Shown piece after piece: positions 8,535 to 15,215 of a stretch of 32,840 nt of DNA. This stretch comes from Rhizobiaceae bacterium (lineage in GTDB: Bacteria; Pseudomonadota; Alphaproteobacteria; Rhizobiales; Rhizobiaceae): positions 1 through 32,840 of the forward strand of contig JALSIJ010000017.1 in the NCBI GenBank assembly GCA_026981655.1, given 5' to 3'. Within the stretch, counting starts at the first letter, position 1, and each line of letters begins with the position of its first letter. The notes beneath the pieces are model-generated. The model was not told the DNA's origin. It did not search any database and worked only from the letters and a program-made list of their open reading frames with translations. Both the position numbers and the translations under genes were made by a program.

Positions 8535-9545
8535 TTATTGAGCCATCAGTTTTTTCTTAACATCGACGCCAAGGCCTTTGTTGATATAGCTAAGATCGTA
8601 AACCTTGGTCACATCAATTCCCGCATCCACAACGCCGGCTTTCACCATATCGTCATAAAACCGTTTGATGCGCTCAGCGCTCATTGCACCAATACCCAGG
8701 GTTTCACTATCGCCAGAATCCACAATGCCGAATTTTTTAAGCTGCGCCACAGAAAACTTGATCTGCTCATCACTCATATCCGGATTATCTTTCTGGATCA
8801 AAGCATTAGCAGCCGAGCGGTCACCATACATATAATTGGTCCAGCCAAGAATAGATCCTTCAACGAAGCATTTTACTGCTTCAGGCTTGTTTTTGACCGT
8901 ATCTTCCATCGCATCAATCAGCGTTGAATAGGTTTCAAAACCATAATCTGCCAGCAAGAAAACATTGGGTTCGAACCCGCCCTCTTTCATGATCGCAAAT
9001 GGCTCAGAGGTCACATAGCCCTGCTGTGCTGATTTTTTATCAGCCAGAAACGGCGCCGAATTATAGGTGTATGGCTTACGCTGCTCATCTTTAAAACCAA
9101 TGCTCTTCATCCACAAAAAGAATGAATGATACCCGCCATTACCGATCATAAGGTTTTTAACGGTTTTAAGGCTTTCCCAGGTATCAAGCCCCTGGCCCGG
9201 ATGGGTCATGAAAACTTGTGGCTCTTTTTGAAACATCGAGGCCAGAACCTTGATCGGTATTCCCTCTTTCACCGAATTAAACGGCTGCAAAAGGTTACCA
9301 TCCATCAGAAAATCAATCTTGCCGGCAAGCAACAAAGCACGATTGTTCACATTTGGGCCACCTGGAATAATCTCCACATCCAGACCGCATTTCTCATATG
9401 TGCCATCGGCAACCGCCTGATAGAACCCACCATGCTCGGGTTGAGCAACCCAGTTGGTTCCGAATTTAACCTTCTCCAGCGCCTGTGCGGAAATAGATGC
9501 CGCCAGTACACCGGCCAATGCCACTCCTAAAGTTTTCAGTTTCAT
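8535..9545 (-). CDS. ABC transporter substrate-binding protein, NMT1/THI5-like
   Basis: A 336-residue periplasmic solute-binding protein. The signal peptide MKLKTLGVALAGVLAASISAQA ends at about residue 22, with the mature start LEKVKFGTNW. The next segment, QPEHGGFYQAVADGTYEKCGLDV, is the NMT1/THI5-like pattern (an active-site-like GGFY loop before a 'kaGLDV' strand). Relatives bind hydroxymethylpyrimidine, formyl-aminopyrimidine (ThiY), sulfonates or riboflavin precursors. I chose the ATG at 9545, which has CTGGGAGTAAAATT upstream, over a start 26 codons earlier that would bury the signal peptide. It is the first gene of the catabolic operon. The ligand is probably a small N-heterocycle, judging from the deaminase and amidohydrolase genes downstream. 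Confidence 0.9.
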   Translation of the reverse strand: MKLKTLGVALAGVLAASISAQALEKVKFGTNWVAQPEHGGFYQAVADGTYEKCGLDVEIIPGGPNVNNRALLLAGKIDFLMDGNLLQPFNSVKEGIPIKVLASMFQKEPQVFMTHPGQGLDTWESLKTVKNLMIGNGGYHSFFLWMKSIGFKDEQRKPYTYNSAPFLADKKSAQQGYVTSEPFAIMKEGGFEPNVFLLADYGFETYSTLIDAMEDTVKNKPEAVKCFVEGSILGWTNYMYGDRSAANALIQKDNPDMSDEQIKFSVAQLKKFGIVDSGDSETLGIGAMSAERIKRFYDDMVKAGVVDAGIDVTKVYDLSYINKGLGVDVKKKLMAQ

Positions 9546-9637
9546 AATTTTACTCCCAGTTATCGTTGAGGACGTAGGGAAACGAAAGTTTTGACCTGCC
9601 ATCGCGCCAATCTTCCCTACCACTCTTGCAGTTCCCG

Positions 9638-9666
9638 ATTATATGCTCGGTTTCTTAAAAACAATA
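9638..9666 (-). promoter_or_regulatory. Candidate promoter of the catabolic operon
   Basis: On the minus strand a perfect TATAAT (plus coordinates 9638-9643) lies about 93 bases before the binding-protein start codon. The matching -35 region is weak (TTGTTT at a 15-base spacing, or another word nearby). The 206-base interval also serves the divergent Rid gene. Confidence 0.35.
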
Positions 9667-9751
9667 TGACATCGTTTTTAACACTTGTTGCCATTAAGAT
9701 CACTCTCACCTTAACCTGTCGCAACGATTCATCAAGCAATTGAGGCAAACT

Positions 9752-10141
9752 ATGCTGAAACACAAAACTCCCGACACAATTCGCGCGCCCTTTGCCAATT
9801 ATTCGCACGGCGTTGAAATTCCCGCCAATGCGCGCCTGCTTTTTTGCTCCGGTCAACTGGCCGTATCGATTGACGATATTATACCAGATAATACTCTTGA
9901 TCAGGCCAACCTTTGTTTTGATAATATTGAAAAAATTCTGCGGGCCAGCAACATGGAAATGATCGACATTGTGCGCATCAATGCCTATGTCACTGCGCGC
10001 CAACATATGGCACCCTATATGGCGGCCCGTGATGCGCGTTTCAGCACTCCCCCACCGGCTTCGACATTGATGATCGTTACAGGATTTACCCGTGAAGAAT
10101 TCACCGTTGAGATCGAGGCAATTGCCGCCAAAGCCGACTAA
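9752..10141 (+). CDS. Rid-family (YjgF/YER057c/UK114) protein, non-RidA subgroup
   Basis: A 129-residue protein with the Rid fold: LLFCSGQLAVS (~30), QANLCFDNIEKILRASNMEMIDIVRINAYVT (~51-80) and the ending VEIEAIAAKAD, which parallels the IEIEAIAVR end of E. coli RidA. RidA proteins deaminate reactive enamine/imine intermediates using an Arg in the segment PARSCVEV. Here the aligned segment is PPASTLMIV, with Ala in place of that Arg, so enamine deaminase activity of the RidA type is unlikely. The protein fits the divergent Rid groups often linked to catabolic operons, such as RutC in pyrimidine breakdown. Start: ATG at 9752, with GAGG in good position; a TTG four codons earlier overlaps this site. 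It is divergent from the catabolic operon and probably serves it. Confidence 0.88.
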   Translation: MLKHKTPDTIRAPFANYSHGVEIPANARLLFCSGQLAVSIDDIIPDNTLDQANLCFDNIEKILRASNMEMIDIVRINAYVTARQHMAPYMAARDARFSTPPPASTLMIVTGFTREEFTVEIEAIAAKAD

Positions 10142-10152
10142 ACTCATTTCCC

Positions 10153-10746
10153 TCATATCTGCGCCATCTTGGTCTCGACTTTTTTCAAGAACTTCTCGCG
10201 CTCTGCCTGACAAACCACATTCATTTCATGTAATTGCAGCCAGGTGGATTTGCAGCGGCGGTTGAACAAAATGCGCAATCCGCGCAGGAACAGCCGTTTG
10301 CCAGGATTGCCAATCAGCGCCAGCCACCATGCGGGCGAACCAGATGTGGTAACCACCACCAGACGTTTGATATGGGATATTTTTGAGGTAGTCTTTGAGC
10401 CTTTTTTTGTCGCAACCTCGAAAGTAACCCCAGGCAGCCAAACCCGCTCAAACCAGCCTTTTAACATTGCAGGCGGGCCGTAATACCAGGTTGGAAACAC
10501 AAAAACCAAACCGTCCGCCCAATGTAGATTATCAACATGATCGCGAACCCGCTCGGTCAGCAGTTCCGTATTATCCAGATAGGCTTCGCGTTCTTCGCGC
10601 GTTAGAATCGGTTGAAAATTTTCTTCATATAAGTCAACCACCCGCAAAGAATGTCCCGCTTTGGTCAGCGAACATTTAACGGTCTCAAAAATAGCTGCAT
10701 TAAAACTGGTGGGAACAGGATGCGCGTAAACAACAAGCAAATTCAT
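10153..10746 (-). CDS. NAD(P)H dehydrogenase (quinone)-like flavodoxin-fold protein
   Basis: A 197-residue protein of the NQO1/MdaB/KefF family, flavin enzymes that reduce quinones or nitro compounds with NAD(P)H in the cytoplasm. The N-terminus MNLLVVYAHPVPTSFNAAIF is the typical first strand and FMN/FAD phosphate loop. VFVFPTWYYGPPAMLKGWFERVW (split over ~80-102) is the conserved flavin ring-binding segment. TTSGSPAWW (~134) matches the second flavin loop. Length is normal. It converges with the Rid gene, leaving only 11 bases between the stop codons, with no clear terminator. It shows no operon link to the catabolic genes. Quinone reductase is the likeliest role, though the acceptor is unknown. 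Confidence 0.85.
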   Translation of the reverse strand: MNLLVVYAHPVPTSFNAAIFETVKCSLTKAGHSLRVVDLYEENFQPILTREEREAYLDNTELLTERVRDHVDNLHWADGLVFVFPTWYYGPPAMLKGWFERVWLPGVTFEVATKKGSKTTSKISHIKRLVVVTTSGSPAWWLALIGNPGKRLFLRGLRILFNRRCKSTWLQLHEMNVVCQAEREKFLKKVETKMAQI

Positions 10747-10822
10747 ACGAAAGACCTTAGGTTATCTCAAACCATCAATCCCCGCGGCTCCCGTTGTCTG
10801 CCAGGCGCGTGGCAATTGCACC

Positions 10823-10843
10823 AAACCCGACCATCGGGTTTTG
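10823..10843. other. Perfect 8-bp hairpin downstream of the YbaN-family gene
   Basis: AAACCCGA (10823-10830) pairs with TCGGGTTT (10834-10841) around a 3-base loop. A short T-run follows on the plus strand only. It lies between the end of the YbaN-family gene and the start of the flavodoxin-fold gene, both on the minus strand, so it may work as a weak terminator or processing stem. Orientation argues against a classical intrinsic terminator for the minus strand. Confidence 0.4.
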
Positions 10844-10933
10844 TTAGTAATGCAATTCCCTTAAATAAGCGGAATGACATGGGCAATGTCAAGTTCGCAA
10901 ACCAAATATTATGCGGTTTTCAACCTCATAGGT

Positions 10934-11308
10934 TCATTTTGGCGGTACTGGGCGGGTCCATATAAATATTGCAACCGCAATCAATATGCTGCTTTGAATG
11001 CCAATTGCCCATAAGGGCGCGCCCAATAAATACGCAGCCGGAGCCATTGGCGCCATCACCATTAATGCCAGATTTTTTGCTTTCGCCGAAACCGCACCAT
11101 AGTCTCGCCAGTTTCTGATTGGAGGGCCAAAAATCCGGTGGTTCAACAACCAATTATTCATTTTTTCCGAACCGCGCGCAAAACAAAATGCTGCCAGCAA
11201 CAAGAATGGGGTTGTCGGCAGCAAGGGCAAAATTATTCCAATGGCACCCAGTATTAGAAAGACAATGCCGCCAAAAACCCAAAGAGCGCGGATGAAATGT
11301 CGGGTCAT
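10934..11308 (-). CDS. YbaN-family (DUF454) inner-membrane protein
   Basis: A 124-residue protein with three or four hydrophobic segments. The family signature is visible: GGIVFLILGAIGIILPLLPTTP (split over ~14-34), followed by FLLLAAFCFARGSEKMNNWLLNH and FGPPIRNWRDYGAVS. This run of a Gly-rich helix, LPTTPF, a Cys/Phe/Ala/Arg turn and the RNWRDYG segment defines YbaN/DUF454. Function is unknown for the family; several relatives lie near haem or denitrification genes, which would suit the nearby nnr operon, though that link is only suggestive. The start ATG at 11308 is the first in frame. No partner gene shares its transcript. Confidence 0.85.
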   Translation of the reverse strand: MTRHFIRALWVFGGIVFLILGAIGIILPLLPTTPFLLLAAFCFARGSEKMNNWLLNHRIFGPPIRNWRDYGAVSAKAKNLALMVMAPMAPAAYLLGAPLWAIGIQSSILIAVAIFIWTRPVPPK

Positions 11309-11716
11309 TGGGGTAGAATCCTCAAAAAGACTTTGCTCGGGGCAACAGGGCTAGACTGTATCATGTTTACATGGAAGCAGTCAGGCTGCGAAAAGCGGTC
11401 CGATGCTTATGCATCGCTCCTCCTGAGCTTGTCGAGGGGAAAGGCTGGTGCAATCTCATGTTGCACGTTGAGCAACGCGAAGCGCAAAACTTGAGTATCA
11501 AAATTGCACCAAATAGCCGTGAGCGACATGAAAATAGAGTGTGCCCGTCAAAGACGGACGCGCTCTAATATCGGAATTAATTGACATCAATCAATAGGCA
11601 ACATCTGCTCGCCGGGTAAAGGGCTTCACTTAAAAACTTTATTTCGGCATTCTGAGACAATGTAACATAATACCAGTCCTAAATTTTAGTCCGATCTCGC
11701 TTTCACAGGGAAAAAC
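11309..11716. other. 408-base intergenic region, hairpin-rich repeat-like element
   Basis: No convincing gene is present. From about 11352 to 11570 the sequence is a chain of short perfect inverted repeats: CATGT/ACATG (11362-11373), CGATGC/GCATCG (11401-11416), GTGCAA/TTGCAC (11448-11466), CGTTG/CAACG (11466-11477), and a long stem with one mismatch at 11537-11565. The word CTGAGCTTGTCGAGG (11426-11440) resembles a motif common in intergenic repeats of many proteobacteria. The density of structure suggests a dispersed intergenic repeat (RIME/Bru-RS-like) or a structured RNA. The right end carries the FNR-type box described separately. Confidence 0.45.
11581..11594 (+). promoter_or_regulatory. 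FNR/FixK/NnrR-type binding site upstream of nnrS
   Basis: TTGACATCAATCAA matches the consensus TTGAT-N4-ATCAA at nine of ten specified bases. Regulators of the CRP/FNR family (FnrN, FixK, NnrR) bind such sites about 41.5 bases before transcription starts, which would put the start near 11629 and leave an ~88-base leader. Position ahead of nnrS, a known NnrR-type target, supports the call. Confidence 0.65.
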
Positions 11717-12886
11717 ATGTTTGAAAAACCATTTTGGTCATTGGGGTTTCGACCATTCTATCTGGGTGGGGCTGTATTTGGTGCGATCCTTATCCCGCTT
11801 TGGCTGCTGCATTTAACCGGAAACATTTCAATCAATGGCCCGTTTTCAGGTAGCAATTGGCATGCCCATGAGGTGATATTTGGTTTTGCAACGGCCATCT
11901 TGACCGGGTTTCTATTCACTGCGGTAAAAAACTGGACCGGCCACCCAACGGCAACCAACGCGGCTCTAGCCGCCCTATTCTTGATTTGGCTGCTTGCGCG
12001 CATATTACTGATCATCGGGCCACCGGCTGCCGCCAGTCTGGTCGATCTTGCCTATTTGCCATTGATGGCTTTGCGGATCGCTATTCCCATCTATAAAAGC
12101 CGAAATCGGCGAAACTATCTGATTGTCGCGATTATTGGCGCACTGTTCCTGATCAATCTCTACTTCCACGCTAAAGCCTGGGGCATCATCAACTTCGGCC
12201 CGGAACCAACTTTGATTACCGGATTGAACCTTTTCGCCCTTTTAATCACCATCGTTGCTGGTCGGGTTATGCCGATGTTCATCAACAATTCCATACCCGG
12301 CGCAAATGCTGGCAAAATCAAATGGGTTGAAACATCAGTAATAGCAGGAATGATCATCTTGTTTCTGGTTGAAACCCTGCATTCCACAATTCCAGACCTG
12401 TTTGATAATGGCGCAATTTCAAACGCCTACATGGCGTTCCTGATAGGTCTTACTCTTTTGCATTTGGTCCGCCTGGTTAAATGGAACCCGCACAAAACCC
12501 TGGCCAACCCGATGCTGTGGATTTTGCCTCTTTCATATTTCTGGCTGATCGCCAGTGTGGCTTTCAGGGCAATCAATCTCTATAATACAGAAATTGACGC
12601 AATTATTTCCACTCATCTACTGGGTATTGGCGCTATGGGCGGCATGATGCTTGCTATGATGACAAGAAGCGCCCTTGGGCACACGGGCCGCCAAATCAAG
12701 GCAGGTGTAATTGAGACCGCCTGTTTTGTCCTGATCCAGATTGCAGTCATTGCAAGAATATCAGGCATATTCATTTCGACCGAGTTTTATATGACCATAC
12801 TGCAAATATCGGCCGCCGGCTGGGCCGCTGCTTTTGGCCTGTTCGTATTGCGCTATTGGCCAATTGTTACAGGGCCAAGGATCTGA
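11717..12886 (+). CDS. nnrS: NnrS family haem/copper membrane protein
   Basis: A 389-residue polytopic inner-membrane protein with about twelve hydrophobic segments. The NnrS signature is clear: an N-terminal WSLGFRPFYLGGA, then SNWHAHEVIFGFATAILTGF with conserved histidines (~50-70), VKNWTG, GRVMPMFINN (~190) and HLLGIGAMGGMMLAMMTRSALGHTG (split over ~294-318). NnrS proteins bind haem and copper and protect against nitric-oxide stress, and in alphaproteobacteria they are switched on by NnrR. The upstream FNR-type box fits this. nnrU follows after 2 bases. No nitrite or NO reductase gene lies in the window, so the role here may be NO defence rather than denitrification. Confidence 0.93.
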   Translation: MFEKPFWSLGFRPFYLGGAVFGAILIPLWLLHLTGNISINGPFSGSNWHAHEVIFGFATAILTGFLFTAVKNWTGHPTATNAALAALFLIWLLARILLIIGPPAAASLVDLAYLPLMALRIAIPIYKSRNRRNYLIVAIIGALFLINLYFHAKAWGIINFGPEPTLITGLNLFALLITIVAGRVMPMFINNSIPGANAGKIKWVETSVIAGMIILFLVETLHSTIPDLFDNGAISNAYMAFLIGLTLLHLVRLVKWNPHKTLANPMLWILPLSYFWLIASVAFRAINLYNTEIDAIISTHLLGIGAMGGMMLAMMTRSALGHTGRQIKAGVIETACFVLIQIAVIARISGIFISTEFYMTILQISAAGWAAAFGLFVLRYWPIVTGPRI

Positions 12887-12888
12887 AA

Positions 12889-13566
12889 ATGACAGCCTTT
12901 CTAGTAAGTCTCACCATTTTCATTTTGGCCCATTCCCTGCCCGGGCCAACTGGGTTGCGAATAGGCCTGATCAACAGGTTTGGCAAAAAAGCCTACATCA
13001 TTGGATATTCAATCCTATCGACAATCCTGCTGGTATGGCTGATCTGGAGCGCACTCAATGCGCCCTATATTCCACTTTGGGACCCCAATAGTGCAACATC
13101 GCTGATACCGGTCATATTGATGCTGCCTGCCTGCCTGTTGTTCGCATGCGCAATTCTGCATCCCAATCCCTTGTCTTTGTCCTTTGTTCAAAGCCCGATC
13201 ATCAAAAGACATGACATCACAAATCTCATTCGCCACCCTCTCCTTTGGGCTTTGTTCCTATGGGCGGCAAGCCATGCCATTGCCAATGGCGATCTGGTGG
13301 GGGTTATTATGTTTGGTGGCTTTGCAATTTTTAGCCTTGTTGGCATGAAAATTATGCAGCGCCGGGCAAAGCGAACACTATCCGCCGAAGAATTCCATGC
13401 CGCTATTACCAAAACGAGTGGCCAATTCACCCTCCGATTTAAAAGGGTGATGGGTTGGGCATTTACAACCGAGCTGATTTTCGGAGCTTTATTATATGTA
13501 GCCCTGTTCCACCTTCATGAGCCCGTTATTGGTGTTGACCCATTAGCGCTCATTATGTTTTGGTGA
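12889..13566 (+). CDS. nnrU: NnrU family membrane protein
   Basis: A 225-residue membrane protein with five to six hydrophobic helices. The start SLTIFILAHSLP, the segment LRIGLINRFGKKAYIIGYS and the core ITNLIRHPLLWALFLWAASHAIANGD (split over ~98-125) match the NnrU family, which is related to the plant zeta-carotene isomerase Z-ISO and needs conserved His residues for haem. I chose the ATG at 12889, two bases after the nnrS stop, over an upstream in-frame start inside nnrS. NnrU is required for NO metabolism in Rhodobacter, but its biochemical role is not settled. Together with nnrS it forms an obvious two-gene unit. Confidence 0.9.
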   Translation: MTAFLVSLTIFILAHSLPGPTGLRIGLINRFGKKAYIIGYSILSTILLVWLIWSALNAPYIPLWDPNSATSLIPVILMLPACLLFACAILHPNPLSLSFVQSPIIKRHDITNLIRHPLLWALFLWAASHAIANGDLVGVIMFGGFAIFSLVGMKIMQRRAKRTLSAEEFHAAITKTSGQFTLRFKRVMGWAFTTELIFGALLYVALFHLHEPVIGVDPLALIMFW

Positions 13567-13574
13567 AACTCACC

Positions 13575-14891
13575 ATGTCACTACACCCCGGCAAATCAGA
13601 CCAAACCCTACCAGACAAAGCAGATGTCGTTATAATCGGTGGAGGAATCATAGGGGTCTCAACCGCACTCGAATTGGCTGAACGCGGTATCAAGGTGGTT
13701 TTGTGCGAAAAAGGCATCATCGCCGGTGAACAGTCCAGCCGCAATTGGGGCTGGTGTCGCCAAATGGGACGCGACCCCCGCGAAATTCCGCTGGCCAGGA
13801 TTTCACTTGATCTTTGGGGCCAAATGAATGAACGGACCAATTGCGAAACAGGGTTTCGCCGATGCGGCATCCTTTACCTTTGCAAAACGCAGGCGGAATT
13901 AGCCAAAAGAGAACATTGGCTCAAAAATCACGCAATCCCGCAGGGTCTTTCATCAAAGATATTGACCAGCAGCGAAACCGGCAAGTTAACCCCTGGTTCT
14001 TCTTTGCCCTGGGCGGGCGCCTTGTTTACTAAAGACGATGGCCGCGCCGAACCACAAATTGCCACGGCGGCGATAGCCAATGCGGCGCGCTCAAAAGGTG
14101 CACGCCTATTCACCAATTGCGCCGTGCGCGGTATTGAACAATCCGCAGGCAGAATATCTGCGGTAATTACCGAGAAAGGCAAAATCAATTGTGGCACGGT
14201 ATTGTTGGCTGGCGGCGCATGGTCAAGACGCTTTTGCACCAATGCAGGTATTGAGTTGCCTCAGCTCTCCGTTGTCAATTCAGTAATGCGCAGTGCCCCG
14301 CTAGACGCTCACCTGCCACATACAATTGCCGGAGACGAGTTTGCTATCCGCAAGCGCCTCGATGGAGGCTATACAATTGCCCACAGCACAATAAGCATCG
14401 CCGACATTGTGCCAGACAGTTTCAGATTAGCTGGTGCATTTTTGCCCGCCTTGAAAAGTGAATTCAAAAGCTTGAGTTTTCGTATTGGTGGCCGGTTCGT
14501 TGATGAAGCCAGACTTGCCCGCTATTGGCATATGGATGAAACCTCGCCATTTGAAATAACCCGCATTCTTGATCCAAAGCCATCAAACCATCTGCTTGAA
14601 CGGGCCTATAACTCATTGGTTAAACGATTTCCTGTATTCAACGATATACATATAGAGGAGCGTTGGGCAGGTATTATCGATGTTACACCAGATGCGGTTC
14701 CGGTAATATCGGCAGTGGCCGCTATTCCAGGCTTCTATATCGCAACTGGATTTTCCGGCCACGGATTTGGCATTGGCCCAGGCGCGGGCAAACTTGCAGC
14801 CGAACTCATAACCGGTGCGCCACCTTGCGTCGACCCGCATCCCTTCAGGTATGAACGGTTGATCGATGGATCCAAATTCGAAATTTATTGA
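13575..14891 (+). CDS. D-amino-acid-oxidase-type FAD-dependent oxidoreductase (DAO family)
   Basis: A 438-residue flavoprotein. The Rossmann ADP-binding motif VVIIGGGIIGVSTALELAERG begins near residue 19 and ends in an acidic residue (VVLCEKG). The family segment SSRNWGWCRQMGRDP follows at ~53-67. The C-terminus has the second FAD-contact motif ATGFSGHGFGIGPGAGKLAAEL (split over ~390-411). Such proteins oxidise amino acids or N-methylated amines (DadA, glycine oxidase, sarcosine-oxidase beta types). The ATG at 13575 lies 8 bases after the nnrU stop and was preferred to an overlapping TTG at 13560. The tight spacing makes it the third gene of an nnrS-nnrU operon, an unusual partner. The substrate is not identifiable. 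Confidence 0.88.
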   Translation: MSLHPGKSDQTLPDKADVVIIGGGIIGVSTALELAERGIKVVLCEKGIIAGEQSSRNWGWCRQMGRDPREIPLARISLDLWGQMNERTNCETGFRRCGILYLCKTQAELAKREHWLKNHAIPQGLSSKILTSSETGKLTPGSSLPWAGALFTKDDGRAEPQIATAAIANAARSKGARLFTNCAVRGIEQSAGRISAVITEKGKINCGTVLLAGGAWSRRFCTNAGIELPQLSVVNSVMRSAPLDAHLPHTIAGDEFAIRKRLDGGYTIAHSTISIADIVPDSFRLAGAFLPALKSEFKSLSFRIGGRFVDEARLARYWHMDETSPFEITRILDPKPSNHLLERAYNSLVKRFPVFNDIHIEERWAGIIDVTPDAVPVISAVAAIPGFYIATGFSGHGFGIGPGAGKLAAELITGAPPCVDPHPFRYERLIDGSKFEIY

Positions 14892-15077
14892 ATCCCACGC
14901 AAAACTGGCCCGTGGCACTCTGCTTTTCAAAAACCACCTCCCTTAAAGCTAATGTTTCGACTCTGCTTGAGGCTGGCAATTGTGCTATTTTATTGATTGA
15001 ACCAGTAATTTATCGTTTGATTTAGCAAGTTTCACACAGATCAAAAATAAAAGAGTCAACAATATTAACGATTTATG

Positions 15078-15094
15078 AAATATATCATATATTT
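15078..15094. promoter_or_regulatory. Perfect 17-bp AT palindrome upstream of the repeat-protein promoter
   Basis: AAATATATCATATATTT is a perfect inverted repeat with a single central base. Its centre is about 57 bases upstream of the predicted transcription start. This is a suitable position for a regulator, for example an ArsR-type or other AT-recognising protein, but the owner is unknown and chance is possible in such AT-rich sequence. Confidence 0.4.
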
Positions 15095-15107
15095 GTATAT
15101 TAGAATG

Positions 15108-15136
15108 TTGACATATACAGATTATTGCGATTATAT
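15108..15136 (+). promoter_or_regulatory. Sigma-70-type promoter of the Asn/Gly repeat protein gene
   Basis: TTGACA at 15108-15113 and TTATAT at 15131-15136 are separated by exactly 17 bases. The -35 box is a perfect consensus match. The predicted start near 15143 gives a leader of about 73 bases containing the ribosome site AGGAAGGATT. This is the best-looking promoter in the window and suggests strong expression, as expected for a structural protein. Confidence 0.65.
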
Positions 15137-15215
15137 GGCCACAGCATTCGCAAAGGGGAAGCCCGAGGTGCAAAAGTTGATGGGACTTTAAGTTAATCTA
15201 GGAAGGATTATTGAG

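Larger units (their letters stand above)
14892..15215. other. 324-base AT-rich intergenic region
   Basis: No gene is seen. A weak CCACG/CGTGG stem (14895-14915) follows the DAO-gene stop but lacks a T-run. The middle part is strongly AT-rich. The right part holds a good promoter and a palindrome, listed separately, for the repeat protein gene at 15216. A 19-codon frame at 15135 overlaps the promoter -10 box and is not believed to be translated. Confidence 0.5.

Noticed and set aside
9617-10213. 198-codon minus-strand frame over the Rid gene
   Set aside because: The plus frame encodes an unmistakable Rid protein; the antisense frame has no domain and would overlap the promoter region of the transporter operon.
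15135-15191. Short plus-strand frame ATG GCC ACA ... TAA before the repeat-protein gene
   Set aside because: Its ATG overlaps the predicted -10 box and lies upstream of the expected transcription start, and it has no ribosome site.
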